A DNA stretch of 63,613 nt from Photobacterium pectinilyticum (GCF_024357955.1 NZ_JANEYT010000029.1:1-63613), one strand, 5' to 3'. Shown: positions 47,501 to 56,087, counted from the stretch's first letter. Made by a program: numbers and translations. Notes: generated by a model from the sequence alone, not told the origin.

Positions 47501-47785
47501 CCGATCTTGACCGAAGATGGTGAGCAAACTTTATTGCTTGAATTATCTGGTGTTGAATATGGTAAGTATAGATTTTCGATGATCTTGACTCGGGATGGTA
47601 AGGAAGTACCTGACTCACAAGTTACGTTTGACGGTATTATCGCTAAACCAGACAGCCTTGCACCTGAAATCAATATTCCACGATACGATAAGTCAGGCGG
47701 TAGTACTGGTTTCTTATCACTATTTGGTTTGTTGGGTCTGGTCGTTGTTCGCAAAACACGCTTACGTTTGCTAAGTCAGCGCTAA
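44561..47785 (+). CDS. exeM: ExeM/NucH-family extracellular endonuclease with GlyGly-CTERM
   Basis: A 1074-residue secreted nuclease. It has a signal peptide, a lamin-tail domain near residues 25-190 (ISDIIISEYVENGANSTYTR), an OB-fold-like region around 220-350, and an endonuclease/exonuclease/phosphatase domain at about 500-925. In the latter LVASNVLNYFNSPFGGDRNR, VVGLVEVENNGFGDYSAI, GDLNAYAYEDAV and SSDHDPVITAV hold the catalytic Glu, Asp, Asn and His residues. The end, SGGSTGFLSLFGLLGLVVVR followed by Lys/Arg, is a GlyGly-CTERM sorting signal processed by rhombosortase and tied to type II secretion. It degrades extracellular DNA. It begins 29 bp after the CRP-controlled porin gene. Confidence 0.93.
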   Translation: MKSSYSLLALAIGASMSASALADISDIIISEYVENGANSTYTRAVELTNIGVESHTFDSTYSLYHKHAAGWTNEILAADGAPILHGLSIQPNSSIVILHPESHSRDEIEAIVAANDGQVYFSGTYDQVQNGSLNFTGSSAVLIAESGLVDKEEPTDIQDIVGYLGQYNWGETVTLRRQEGAVPSSSYNPNDWTQHPGGTYDGLGSPELDEPVEPGQICSDNPGFAYKSITEIQGTGDRSPLVPDGSFWSDESYRLSGIVAHVTTGNSTWRGVYLQDVVERSDREGSDGIFVEVAGVDESLVGQEICFVGKVQELFNRTQFVPSDSDYQIMNSNSVAPRVTPLEIIASDYNADGELEFNRTLERHEGMLITLPQDVNPDQDGDQDMRVTRTFMFDYSSFRNNMVLSYERPNLHPNQLYPAASDDAMALHKQNETRRLFVESDEKAPDGTIPYYPEFADAPNDHVILVNDSVVGITGVLDYSHSEYRLIPSENVSKDTFKQNTPRTTSPSVPMELESDEFALKLVASNVLNYFNSPFGGDRNRFGENRGAESYEEFERQQAKIVEVLYQLDADVVGLVEVENNGFGDYSAIAQLVDELNSKYTDDRYSNRNGKDSIYNRYRFIGFDSNGDAILDAHDHVGTDAITNGLIYRPTKVMLDSSRIIEMPNQNAPSITDENGNLYVDSQGRPLSSGRAFQRHAVAATFIVNNTGKQLTVAVNHFKSKGSNCIDDWDGWEEWENFTPGDSLHDDDLQGQCENFRVAAAHQLGKELSKIPGDQVILGDLNAYAYEDAVLVLTDNPTGKTLRAGQHTYIGERPQFGSDQSGVEIKETFGYVNAVKLMDDKFGRQPSWSFSYNDTLGSLDHVLVTPSMTSRIRNAADWHINSTESTLFDYTTGYKGSNPENFHDQGITPWRSSDHDPVITAVAYRYAEPGTLERRFITISSRAEIPYVIRSTAEAKAGDKVQFSLTARDDQDMSRVTLAEPILTEDGEQTLLLELSGVEYGKYRFSMILTRDGKEVPDSQVTFDGIIAKPDSLAPEINIPRYDKSGGSTGFLSLFGLLGLVVVRKTRLRLLSQR

Positions 47786-47814
47786 TTATTAAGCACGCCT
47801 TAAAATAACCTGAG

Positions 47815-47847
47815 AAGTACCCCGTGTTTACGGGGTACTTTTTTTAT
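47815..47847 (+). terminator. rho-independent terminator after exeM
   Basis: AAGTACCCCGT and ACGGGGTACTT form a perfect 11-bp stem with a four-base loop and a run of T residues. Confidence 0.95.
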
Positions 47848-47881
47848 GCGCTGTAGATCAGTTGTGTTAATAATTATTAAT

Positions 47882-47924
47882 GATTTTAACCAGCAAGACT
47901 GATCAAATATTCATGTAGGTTGGT
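47882..47924 (-). repeat. 43-bp dispersed repeat, copy 2
   Basis: Read on the minus strand it starts ACCAACCTACAT and ends GGTTAAAATC. It matches the copy at 60941-60983 at 41 of 43 positions. Confidence 0.9.
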
Positions 47925-47946
47925 TTACGTATGGTTGCTGAAGACG

Positions 47947-47972
47947 TAAAAAAACCGCCAGCTGGCGGTTTA
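47947..47972 (-). terminator. rho-independent terminator after yajQ
   Basis: AACCGCCA and TGGCGGTT pair around a tiny loop; on the minus strand the stem is followed by TTTTTTT. It is 22 bp after the yajQ stop. Confidence 0.92.
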
Positions 47973-47993
47973 TTTAGAGCGAAACATACCGGC

Positions 47994-48476
47994 TTAGTCA
48001 CGGAAGTTGTCAAACTGGAATGACTGGCCCAGCTCAGCACCGCGTACAAGTGCCATAGCTGCTTGCAGGTCATCACGTTTCTTGCCTGTTACACGTACTT
48101 TATCGCCTTGGATTGAAGCCTGTACTTTAAGCTTCTCATCTTTAATCATTTTAACGATTTTTTTCGCAACAGCTGTGTCGACGCCTTGCTTGAATTCGAC
48201 GTTACAAGCAAAAGATTTACCAGTGCGAGTGGTGTCTTTTTGATCCATTGACTGGGCGTCAACGTGACGCTTAGCAAGGTTGCCGCGAAGAATCGTAATT
48301 AGCTGGCCTAGCTGGTAATCTGATTCAGTCGTAATTTTTACGACTTCTTTCTCTAGTTTGAAGCTGGCTTCTACACCTCGGAAGTCAAAACGAGTTTCAA
48401 GTTCACGAGACGCATTTTCTACCGCATTTCGGATTTCAACGAAGTCTACTTCAGAAACAATATCAAAAGATGGCAT
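47994..48476 (-). CDS. yajQ: YajQ-family nucleotide/cyclic-di-GMP-binding protein
   Basis: A 160-residue protein of the YajQ (UPF0234) family, with two ferredoxin-like repeats. It opens [20 protein letters not shown], and has ETRFDFRG near residue 32 and [20 protein letters not shown] near residue 117. Some members bind cyclic di-GMP and act as transcriptional co-regulators, but whether this one does is not visible. Normal length; single-gene unit. Confidence 0.95.
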   Translation of the reverse strand: MPSFDIVSEVDFVEIRNAVENASRELETRFDFRGVEASFKLEKEVVKITTESDYQLGQLITILRGNLAKRHVDAQSMDQKDTTRTGKSFACNVEFKQGVDTAVAKKIVKMIKDEKLKVQASIQGDKVRVTGKKRDDLQAAMALVRGAELGQSFQFDNFRD

Positions 48477-48555
48477 GTGCGTAATCCTAATTGTTTAGTG
48501 ATTTAATGATATCTTGGATTGGGGGTATGGCATTGAACTGCCATACCTCGGTCAG

Positions 48556-49611
48556 TTATTGTTGGCTACCTACCGCATCAGACAGCATGTCAAGCAGGGT
48601 GACTGTATCATCCCAGTTAATGCACGGGTCAGTAATAGACTGGCCATAAGTTAGTGCATCTAGATCGTTTGTATCGACAGGTTGGTTACCTTCAACGATA
48701 AAACTTTCCGCCATAATACCAGCAACAAACTGGCTGCCTGATTTAATTTGTTGGCAAATTTCGGCAGCGACATCAAGTTGACGTTTATGCTGCTTCTGGC
48801 AGTTTCCATGACTGAAATCGACGACCAAGCGGGTTGGTAAATCGAATGAAGCTAATGTGTCGCAAGATGCTTGAATATCTTCTGCATGGTAATTTGGCAT
48901 CTTACCACCGCGAAGAATTACGTGGCCATGAGGATTACCGGATGTACGGTAAATGGTCATTTCACCATTTTTAGCGGGTGAACAAAACACATGAGACTCG
49001 CGTGTGGCACGAATCGCATCGATTGCAATCTTAATATTGCCATCGGTGCCATTTTTGAACCCAACCGGGCAGGATAGTGCAGATGCCATTTCACGGTGAA
49101 TCTGAGATTCGGTTGTACGCGCACCGATAGCGCCCCAGCTGATCAAGTCAGCCAAATATTGGCCAGTGATCATATCAAGGAACTCTGTTGCTGTAGGCAT
49201 GCCGAGCGCATTGATATCAACAAGCAGCTTACGGGCAGTGTGAAGACCCTTGGCTAAATCCAAGCTGCCATCGAGGTTAGGATCGGAAACCAAACCTTTC
49301 CAGCCCACGACAGTGCGCGGTTTTTCAAAATAAGTACGCATTACAATAAATAGCGTATCTTTGTATTTTTCCTGAACAGCTTGAAGGCGTTTAGCATAGT
49401 CGATGGCAGCATCAGGATCATGGACAGAACAAGGACCAACGATAACAAGAAGACGTGAGTCCTTGCCCGTGAGAATAGCTTCAACTTGACGACGAGAGTG
49501 GGCGATATGCTCCGCAATTCCATCTGTGATTGGGTAAGCAGCTTCTACCGCAGCTGGCGTTGGCATTAGCCCAAGACTGACGGTGCGGAGTTCATCTGTT
49601 TTCATTGGCAT
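48556..49611 (-). CDS. aroH: 3-deoxy-7-phosphoheptulonate synthase, AroH-like
   Basis: A 351-residue class I DAHP synthase that condenses PEP with erythrose-4-phosphate at the entry to aromatic biosynthesis. Family motifs are VIVGPCSVHDPDAA near residue 56, MRTYFEKPRTVVGWKGL near residue 90, GARTTESQIHREMAS near residue 161 and PVGFKNGTDGN near residue 179. The opening TDELRTVSLGLMPTP and TATEFLDMITGQYLADLISW are closer to E. coli AroH (tryptophan-sensitive) than to AroF or AroG, although no direct comparison was computed. AGG lies seven bases before the ATG at 49611. Confidence 0.9.
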   Translation of the reverse strand: MPMKTDELRTVSLGLMPTPAAVEAAYPITDGIAEHIAHSRRQVEAILTGKDSRLLVIVGPCSVHDPDAAIDYAKRLQAVQEKYKDTLFIVMRTYFEKPRTVVGWKGLVSDPNLDGSLDLAKGLHTARKLLVDINALGMPTATEFLDMITGQYLADLISWGAIGARTTESQIHREMASALSCPVGFKNGTDGNIKIAIDAIRATRESHVFCSPAKNGEMTIYRTSGNPHGHVILRGGKMPNYHAEDIQASCDTLASFDLPTRLVVDFSHGNCQKQHKRQLDVAAEICQQIKSGSQFVAGIMAESFIVEGNQPVDTNDLDALTYGQSITDPCINWDDTVTLLDMLSDAVGSQQ

Positions 49612-50052
49612 AGTGTTGCCTATCTCGGTATTACAAAAATTATTGACGCGTAAAGATAGCCCAAAAGTTGGCAGGAATAAACCAAACTTGTGATATCACT
49701 TAGATTTTTATTCTAGATCTTTCTTTGTTACTTCGCTTTTTATCAAAATAGGTCAATGCAAGCTGCCTTTTTGTGCAACTGAAATAGTTCATCTCCATCT
49801 AGCATTAAATGCCTCATGTCTGTGAATAGCTCAGAATCTTGTACTTAACGAAGTGATAGATGATTAAAACTTTCTGTATAGCTACTTGCGTCAGATGGCA
49901 TGAATCAGTATGTTGGGTCTATATGAATATCTACCCATGTTGCGTGGGTAAAAATGGAAGTCGATATACGAAAGGAATCACAGGCCTAGGCGCTATGATC
50001 TGTCTAATATATGTTCTTCCTAGAAACCAAGATAAAGTAGTTATGGTGGCTT
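49612..50052. other. 441-bp intergenic stretch
   Basis: Between the divergent aroH and PEP-synthase-like genes. A 76-codon plus-strand frame from 49860 overlaps the next gene and has no ribosome site, so it is not accepted. No terminator or recognised operator was seen. Confidence 0.4.
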
Positions 50053-50934
50053 ATGACAAACAGCGCTCAGTCAGGTTTACAGTTTTCTGAAATTCTTAAA
50101 TCCTCGTCGCAATTATCAAGTATGCAAGCGGATATTGGCCTGCTTTCGATTGATGATATCTTATTAGAAGTCGGTGTTCATCCTCTGGCAGCGGCTTACC
50201 CTGCCGACTTACCCTCAGACGTGCAGCAGCAGTTGTTGACACAAACAGAGGGGAACCCAGCCGAATATTTTGTCTCTGCATTGGCAGAGAAGCTCATTGC
50301 CGCGGCACAAAAAGCGGGGGACAACCCTCTTAAAGTACGTCTTGCTGGTGCTGACTCATACCAAAGGCAGTCATTACTGGGCTCAGAGCTTGAAAGCAAA
50401 GAGGTGAATCCACTGATTGGCCAGCGAGGAGTTTCTCGTTGGGCAAACAAGGCGATCCGTAAAGCTTTTGAACTGGAATGCGAAGCCGTTAAGCGCGCCA
50501 GAATTGCTGAAGGTATGGTGAATATCGAACTTGTTATTCCATTTGTTAGAACTTTCAGTGAGGCGGCAACAGCCATTGATTTATTGGCAGAGCAAGGGTT
50601 ATGCCGAGGAGCGCAGGGGCTTAAGGTCCATCTGATGGCTGAACTACCAGCCAATGCACTGATGGCAGAAAAGTTTTTGCAATACTTTGATGGTTTGGTC
50701 ATTGATATCGATCAGCTTGCGCAGTTTGCGCTTGGATTGGATCAAACCCATCCGTCATTGGAGTATTTGCATGACGATCAAAATGAGGCGGTATTAGCAC
50801 TCATCGACCATGCATTGAAGGCTACAACGGTAGCGAAAAAACCATGTGACATGCTGAGCCATTACATCAACAAAGCGCCTAACCTCCAGTTGTGGTTAAT
50901 GGAGCATGGAGTCTCTAAAGTGATCACGCAATAG
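50053..50934 (+). CDS. stand-alone PEP-synthase C-terminal-domain homologue, degenerate active site
   Basis: A 293-residue protein that matches only the PEP/pyruvate-binding TIM-barrel of PEP synthase (full length about 790). NPLIGQRGVSRWANKA near residue 119, AFELECEAVKRARIAEG, VNIELVIPFVRTFSEA and LAEQGLCRGAQGLKVHLMAE are clear. The catalytic end is changed: the usual I-G-S-N-D before the LGLD segment reads V-I-D-I-D, and the essential Cys of the G-x-C-G-Q-G loop is replaced in SHYINKAPNLQLWLMEHG. It lacks the ATP-grasp and phosphohistidine domains. It may be a regulator or a relic kept for another function. GGTGG precedes the ATG. Confidence 0.82.
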   Translation: MTNSAQSGLQFSEILKSSSQLSSMQADIGLLSIDDILLEVGVHPLAAAYPADLPSDVQQQLLTQTEGNPAEYFVSALAEKLIAAAQKAGDNPLKVRLAGADSYQRQSLLGSELESKEVNPLIGQRGVSRWANKAIRKAFELECEAVKRARIAEGMVNIELVIPFVRTFSEAATAIDLLAEQGLCRGAQGLKVHLMAELPANALMAEKFLQYFDGLVIDIDQLAQFALGLDQTHPSLEYLHDDQNEAVLALIDHALKATTVAKKPCDMLSHYINKAPNLQLWLMEHGVSKVITQ

Positions 50935-50953
50935 AGAACAAATGTTGAAACGA

Positions 50954-50993
50954 AGAGCCCGGCGGATGTCTAACTCTGCCGGGTTCTTTTTTT
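50954..50993 (+). terminator. rho-independent terminator
   Basis: AGAGCCCGGC and GCCGGGTTCT pair around a 14-base loop, followed by TTTTTTTAT. It ends the PEP-synthase-like gene. Confidence 0.88.
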
Positions 50994-51091
50994 ATGCTGG
51001 TTCATACCTTAGCAGGACACTTCGCAGTGGTGTTGGTACGGCAAATCGACTGAGTTGGTTAATGAGAAGCCGTAACCAAGGTTCGCCCGAC

Positions 51092-51122
51092 TAAAAAAAC
51101 ACCCCTATCAAATTTGATGGGA
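51092..51122 (-). terminator. rho-independent terminator after selO
   Basis: On the minus strand CCCATCAAAT pairs with TTTGATAGGGG and is followed by TGTTTTTTTAG. It lies about 60 bp beyond the selO stop. Confidence 0.75.
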
Positions 51123-51179
51123 ATAATTACTCAAAAATCGAATGATGTAATGAACCGTGAACTATGTCTCAACGCTTCC

Positions 51180-52658
51180 CTAAGAAGAACAACTGATCTC
51201 CAGTGTTTTCCCCCACTCAGGCGGTTGCTCTGCAAAAGTGGCAAACCCTGGGTGTTCATCAAATGGGTTTTGCAATACTTTCAAGAGTTGTTCCACCAGA
51301 GTGAAGTCACCTTTCTCCGCTTGTTCGATAGCTTGCTGAGCGAGGTAGTTCCTCAAAATAAACTTAGGGTTGGATGCGCGCATCAGCGCGAGGCGATCGG
51401 TGTCACTCAAGGAGTCTTTTTCCAGCCTATCAGCATACAGGGATAGCCATACTTCCAGTGGGGCAAGATTTTTGAACAAAGGTTGGAAGTGGTGACTGGA
51501 TGTCTTCAATTCTGCATGAGGAATTGACGACAAAGTACGGAAAAATAAGGTGTAGTCGACAGCTTGTTTTTTCATCAAATCAAACAAATTGGCAAACAGC
51601 GGGGTATCTTGTTCTCGTTTTTCTTTTAGACCGAGCTTGTTGCGCATATTCTTGCTATAGGCTTGTTGTAGCAAAATTTGATAGCTTTCTAAGGCATGAT
51701 CAATGTCATCTTTCTCTAGCAGAGGGGTGAGTGCATAGCCGAGTGCTGATAAGTTCCACAAGGCGATGTTGGGTTGCTGGTTGAATGCATATCGTCCGGA
51801 GTAATCGGAATGGTTGCAGATAAAACCGGGGTCATAGTCATCTAGAAAGCCATAAGGGCCATAGTCAAACGTCAGACCGAGAACTGACATGTTGTCGGTA
51901 TTCATCACGCCATGGGCGAAACCAACCGCTTGCCAGTCGGCAATCAATTGGGCGGTTAAAAAGACGATAGTATTGAACATCTGGCGATAACGTGTGGCAT
52001 CGTCGGCTTTGCTGTCAATATCTGCAAAGTGGTTGCTGATTAAATAATCAGCCAACAACTTTAGTTCGCTATGTTGCTGGGTATAAAAAAGGTATTCAAA
52101 GTGACCGAACCTGAGGTGGCTCTCGGCAACACGGATTAGCGTCGCGCCACGCTCGACCGTTTCACGAAAGACTGGCGTATTACTCGAAAGTACCGCAAGA
52201 GCATGGGTTGTTTTGATGCCTAATCCATCCATTGCTGCGCTAGCAAGGTACTCACGAATACTGGAACGTAAAACAGCTCGGCCATCGCCTTGGCGAGAAT
52301 AGGGGGTAAGACCGGATCCTTTAAGGTGGATATCCCATTTTTGTCCGTATGATGTCAGTACTTCACCGAGTAACAACCCCCGTCCATCTCCTAACTCAGG
52401 GTTATATTGACCAAACTGATGACCGGTGTACTTCATGGCAAGAGGGGCCATTGCTGAGTGCTGATCATTGCCCGTGAAGAGGTTAATAAAGTACTCAGTA
52501 CTGGTTTGAACCGGGTCCAGTTCAAGCAATTCGCATACCTTAGGGTTTGCGCTAACCAGAAAAGGATCATCAAGCGGCTGGGGTTTGATTGGCGTACCAA
52601 ACACAGCTGGAAGATGGCTGAATGTGTTGTTGAAAATGAGCTCGGACAGTTTTTTCAT
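51180..52658 (-). CDS. selO: SelO-family protein adenylyltransferase
   Basis: A 492-residue pseudokinase-fold enzyme that transfers AMP from ATP to Ser, Thr or Tyr of proteins involved in redox balance. GHQFGQYNPELGDGRGLLLG near residue 94, HLKGSGLTPYSRQGDGRAVL near residue 124, and GVMNTDNMSVLGLTFDYGPY near residue 247 with the metal Asp residues are intact. It ends in ISCSS, the Cys of the conserved C-terminal C-S-S. The ATG at 52658 (MKKLSELIF) matches the family start, though its ribosome site is weak; an in-frame TTG at 52697 follows AGCAG. Confidence 0.93.
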   Translation of the reverse strand: MKKLSELIFNNTFSHLPAVFGTPIKPQPLDDPFLVSANPKVCELLELDPVQTSTEYFINLFTGNDQHSAMAPLAMKYTGHQFGQYNPELGDGRGLLLGEVLTSYGQKWDIHLKGSGLTPYSRQGDGRAVLRSSIREYLASAAMDGLGIKTTHALAVLSSNTPVFRETVERGATLIRVAESHLRFGHFEYLFYTQQHSELKLLADYLISNHFADIDSKADDATRYRQMFNTIVFLTAQLIADWQAVGFAHGVMNTDNMSVLGLTFDYGPYGFLDDYDPGFICNHSDYSGRYAFNQQPNIALWNLSALGYALTPLLEKDDIDHALESYQILLQQAYSKNMRNKLGLKEKREQDTPLFANLFDLMKKQAVDYTLFFRTLSSIPHAELKTSSHHFQPLFKNLAPLEVWLSLYADRLEKDSLSDTDRLALMRASNPKFILRNYLAQQAIEQAEKGDFTLVEQLLKVLQNPFDEHPGFATFAEQPPEWGKTLEISCSS

Positions 52659-52772
52659 ATAGGGATCATCAAAATGGCTTCCCTTTAAGCGTATCAACTG
52701 CTGGCGAGGTTACAACGGAGAGAGTGTAGGGGTATTACCTCTCCCGGTTGTATTTCGTGCATGCGGTGGGGG

Positions 52773-54122
52773 TTAATTGCTTTCTATCGGTTCGATATCG
52801 ATAATCTTTGAGCGATTCATAATGACCTTCCAGCGCTGGACACAGATGGTTTTCTCATCGACCATTTCCCGGGTCACTAGATTGACCAAGTGACGTTTTT
52901 CTACGGTTTCCTTCGACACTTGACCGTCTTTTAATTGGTAGATTTTTTGCGACCCTTTTTCCATTAGTCGGGTAATTGTACGCAGATCGAGCATTATGGA
53001 CTCACGGGTTTGCTCATAGCCTGTCAGAAACTTGGTGGGCGACATGCGCGTCGTGCTTTTGTAGTGCAATACCGTCTCTTCATGCTGTGAAACCTTGTGT
53101 TTGCGAACCTTTCTGATTTCTTTATCTAAATCTTTAAAAGCGCAATATTCCATCCATTCTAACTGGCGTCCGATCAACTGGTTAGAGTTAACGTCAAAAA
53201 ATTGTTTACGCCACTTAGGTTTGCCTTTTCGTACCATGCGCCAAAGGATGGTTTTTAAGTCATCCTTAAACACTTCGCGTGCGGCATAGATGAAAGATAG
53301 AACCAGAATAAATGAAGCGGTAATATCACCGAGAACACCTCGAGCTTCAATCAGCATCAAGGTAACGAAAATCATTACAAAACCGGCTGCAAACCCAGTA
53401 ACCACTTTGCGGGTGTTCTGGCCCAGCTCAGTCGTTTTTTCTTTCATGGTAACCGGGTATTCTATCAAACGACGCAGTAGGCGCATTTTGTTGGACATCC
53501 GGGTCGGATCTTCCATTGCTTTGGATGAGTTGTAGTCATGCTTGTAGCGGTGTTCCGACTCTTTTTCACAAACCTCAAGTAGCAGTGATTTGATGTTGCT
53601 GTAATCACTGCTTCTAGGCAGGTGTGCAACAAGCTCAAGTAATCGCTGTTCTGTGTACCATGAAAGATAGTTATCGACATTTTCGTAATACTTGTGCAGT
53701 TTTTTGTCAGTAGGCACATTACGGCGGAGTCGTTTTAAAATCCGTTGAGTTAATTGGGCGACCTCTTCGACTTCCTCAAGCGATCGCTCTTCTTTGTCAT
53801 CGAGTAGTTGCTGAGCGGTCTTCTCAAGTGCTAAGGCATATTGATACGCGTAAAGGCTTAAGCTTAAACGATACTGTTCAGTAGAAAGTTTACCGCGACT
53901 AGCAAGTCGGCTATGAACCAGTGGCAAGTGGTTTACATCACTGTAGTAGGTACGTTTACCTTGAATCGCATTGTGGAAAAATTCATCTTCAGCAATGATA
54001 TTGCTATTTAATCCAAGTTCGCCGGGAACGAAAATATAGAGGTCCAGTTGTCGGTTGGTTGTTTCAGGAATGACATGGGAAATTTTGAGTTTATGCCCGT
54101 CTTTTTTTTCAACTGTGATCAC
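52773..54122 (-). CDS. uncharacterised membrane protein, 449 residues
   Basis: No family was recognised. Residues 1-240 are cytoplasmic-type, rich in helices (EEVEEVAQLTQRILKRLRRN), followed by two adjacent membrane segments (VVTGFAAGFVMIFVTLMLIE and ITASFILVLSFIYAAREVF, about residues 243-290) and a basic C-terminal half with many Arg/Lys (KGKPKWRKQFFDV). No signal peptide. The GTG start has AGGT at acceptable spacing. It probably sits in the inner membrane with both ends in the cytoplasm. Stand-alone gene. Confidence 0.8.
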   Translation of the reverse strand: MITVEKKDGHKLKISHVIPETTNRQLDLYIFVPGELGLNSNIIAEDEFFHNAIQGKRTYYSDVNHLPLVHSRLASRGKLSTEQYRLSLSLYAYQYALALEKTAQQLLDDKEERSLEEVEEVAQLTQRILKRLRRNVPTDKKLHKYYENVDNYLSWYTEQRLLELVAHLPRSSDYSNIKSLLLEVCEKESEHRYKHDYNSSKAMEDPTRMSNKMRLLRRLIEYPVTMKEKTTELGQNTRKVVTGFAAGFVMIFVTLMLIEARGVLGDITASFILVLSFIYAAREVFKDDLKTILWRMVRKGKPKWRKQFFDVNSNQLIGRQLEWMEYCAFKDLDKEIRKVRKHKVSQHEETVLHYKSTTRMSPTKFLTGYEQTRESIMLDLRTITRLMEKGSQKIYQLKDGQVSKETVEKRHLVNLVTREMVDEKTICVQRWKVIMNRSKIIDIEPIESN

Positions 54123-54442
54123 TCTACTACACTACCTCACTATGGTTGGGTGATATGAATATGCGACGTTGAATAATCAAGCCACTTAGCTACTAACATA
54201 ACGTTAAGTTTGGGAAGCAAGGTTAATTTTAGATGAATTAGTTAGTTAATAGCAGTGTTATTTAGTGTTTCACTCTTTATTAGCGTGGAAAGTAAGCAAA
54301 TAATGAAAGATAGGTCAGGCGCATTGGATTAACATCACGTATAATGCCCCGCCTGATGTTAAGATGAAGCATGACAGAGCGTCGCATGCTGTCGGCTGTT
54401 TGTTACACAGGCCGTTTAATTTATCCAGAGAGTGTCGAAAGA

Positions 54443-55282
54443 ATGATTAGAATTGGACAATACAACACGTTAGAGGTAGTCAAGTTAGTAGATTTTGGCG
54501 TATTCCTTGATGGTGGTGATGACTTTGGCAATATCCTACTGCCTAAAGCCTCTGTTCCTGCCGGCACTCAGCTGGGGGACCAGTTGGAAGTCTTTGTTTA
54601 TTTCGATTCTGAAGATGAAATCATTGCGACGACCAAACAGCCATATGCTGTGGTTGGTGACTTTGCTTTGCTGCGTGTCGTCGGCATTTGTGGTGTTGGT
54701 GCATTTGTTGACTGGGGTTTGGAAAAAGACTTATTAGTTCCATTCAGTGAGCAGCGCCGCCGTCTTGAAGAAGGTCAAGACATCATGGTTCGTGTTTACA
54801 CCGATAAAGCATCGGGCCGTATTGTAGGTTCAACCAAGTTCAACCGTTTCTTGGATAAAACACCAGCTGAATACAAAGTGGGTGAAGAAGTTCAGGTTCA
54901 GATCGCTGAAACCAGCGAACTGGGTTATAAAGCCGTAATCGAAGATAAGCATTGGGGCCTTCTATTCAAGACAGAATCTTTTGGTAAGTTGTTCCCGGGC
55001 AAAAAGCTGAAAGCTTACATTAAAGAAATTCGCCCAGACGGTAAGATCAACCTGTCACTGCAAAAAGCTGGTAAGGCAAAGGTTGACGACTTGGCTGATA
55101 AAATTCTAACGACACTTGAGCGTAAGGGCGGCTTTGTTCCACTAAGTGATAAGTCGTCACCAGATGCAATTTTCAAAGAGTTTCGTACCAGTAAAGCGAC
55201 CTTCAAGAAAACCATTGGTGGTCTGTATAAGAAAGGTCTAATTATTATCGATAAAGATGGCATTCGCCTGAACGATAATTAA
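54443..55282 (+). CDS. cvfB: CvfB-like S1 RNA-binding protein
   Basis: A 279-residue protein with consecutive S1-type OB folds and a C-terminal winged-helix region, as in the CvfB/YitL family. MIRIGQYNTLEVVKLVDFGV starts it, with VVGICGVGAFVDWGLEKDLL near residue 82 and RPDGKINLSLQKAGKAK near residue 197. The winged part is FKEFRTSKATFKKTIGGLYK near the end. CvfB in Gram-positives binds RNA and affects virulence; here the role is unknown. The start at 54443 fits the family; the frame is open to 54371. Confidence 0.88.
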   Translation: MIRIGQYNTLEVVKLVDFGVFLDGGDDFGNILLPKASVPAGTQLGDQLEVFVYFDSEDEIIATTKQPYAVVGDFALLRVVGICGVGAFVDWGLEKDLLVPFSEQRRRLEEGQDIMVRVYTDKASGRIVGSTKFNRFLDKTPAEYKVGEEVQVQIAETSELGYKAVIEDKHWGLLFKTESFGKLFPGKKLKAYIKEIRPDGKINLSLQKAGKAKVDDLADKILTTLERKGGFVPLSDKSSPDAIFKEFRTSKATFKKTIGGLYKKGLIIIDKDGIRLNDN

Positions 55283-55308
55283 TCATAAATTGGTTTCATG
55301 ATTGTCTT

Positions 55309-55338
55309 AAAAGCCGGTATTTATTACCGGCTTTTTTT
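55309..55338. terminator. bidirectional terminator
   Basis: AAAAGCCGGTA and TACCGGCTTTTTTT form a strong stem with a five-base loop, between cvfB (plus) and marC (minus), which share it. It slightly overlaps the marC stop. Confidence 0.9.
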
Positions 55339-55987
55339 ATCTAGGTATTTGATTTAACAACTCTCTTGCATCATGTACTCCTTGGATCCCCATTTGCATA
55401 CCAATGACTGTTAAGATTAATCCCATCAGCCTAGTGACAATACTGATTCCGTTTTCCCCTAGTAAGCTGACTAGCTTTTGACCGTAAATAAAACAAACCA
55501 GGCTGATGAGGCACAGCAAGGCAAAGGCTGAAATAGTAATGACAATATTTAATGCACCGCCGGCGGCCGAGTAGTTCATAGCCGTTGCAATAGTCCCTGG
55601 TCCCGCTAGTATCGGCAGGGCCAGCGGGGAAATAGCGACATCTGGCTCACTATTGCTCTCTTCTTTATTTTCAATTGGTTGGTGGCTGTGCATTGATGAA
55701 CTACTTCCTTGTAGCATGTGATAGCCAACTAAAAAAACCAAGATACCCCCTGAGATTCTTAATGCAGGTAGAGTAATGCCAAAAACTTGAAATATCCCTT
55801 TTCCGAGTAAGCTGAAAGCCGCCACAATGCAAAATGCGGTAAATAGGGCTTTGAAGGCGGTGGCTTTCTGTTGCTGGTGGGTTTGATTGCTGGTTAAGCC
55901 GATGAAGACAGCGGTGTTAGCTATAGGGTTCATGATGGCAAAGAACCCCATAAATACCGTTACGCTAACAGTCAGTAAATCATGCAT
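55337..55987 (-). CDS. marC: MarC-family membrane protein
   Basis: A 216-residue six-segment membrane protein of the MarC/UPF0056 family. FMGFFAIMNPIANTAVFIGL near residue 13 carries the N-P motif, repeated as ISPLALPILAGPGTIATAM near residue 119, the internal repeat typical of the family. A short hydrophilic stretch with Ser/His/Glu (about 94-115) lies between halves. Substrate unknown; related proteins may move amino acids. AAAGGG precedes the ATG. Confidence 0.9.
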   Translation of the reverse strand: MHDLLTVSVTVFMGFFAIMNPIANTAVFIGLTSNQTHQQQKATAFKALFTAFCIVAAFSLLGKGIFQVFGITLPALRISGGILVFLVGYHMLQGSSSSMHSHQPIENKEESNSEPDVAISPLALPILAGPGTIATAMNYSAAGGALNIVITISAFALLCLISLVCFIYGQKLVSLLGENGISIVTRLMGLILTVIGMQMGIQGVHDARELLNQIPR

Positions 55988-56087
55988 TGGGTTACCCTTT
56001 AACTATCTGTTTTGATGAAGCTTAGTTGCTATGACTGAGGGGGGTAAAAAGCGTTGGTGATAAATGAGAGGTGATTATCACTTCCGA

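Noticed and set aside
49860..50090. 76-codon plus-strand frame with several Cys
   Set aside because: No ribosome site and it overlaps the start of the better-supported PEP-synthase-like gene.
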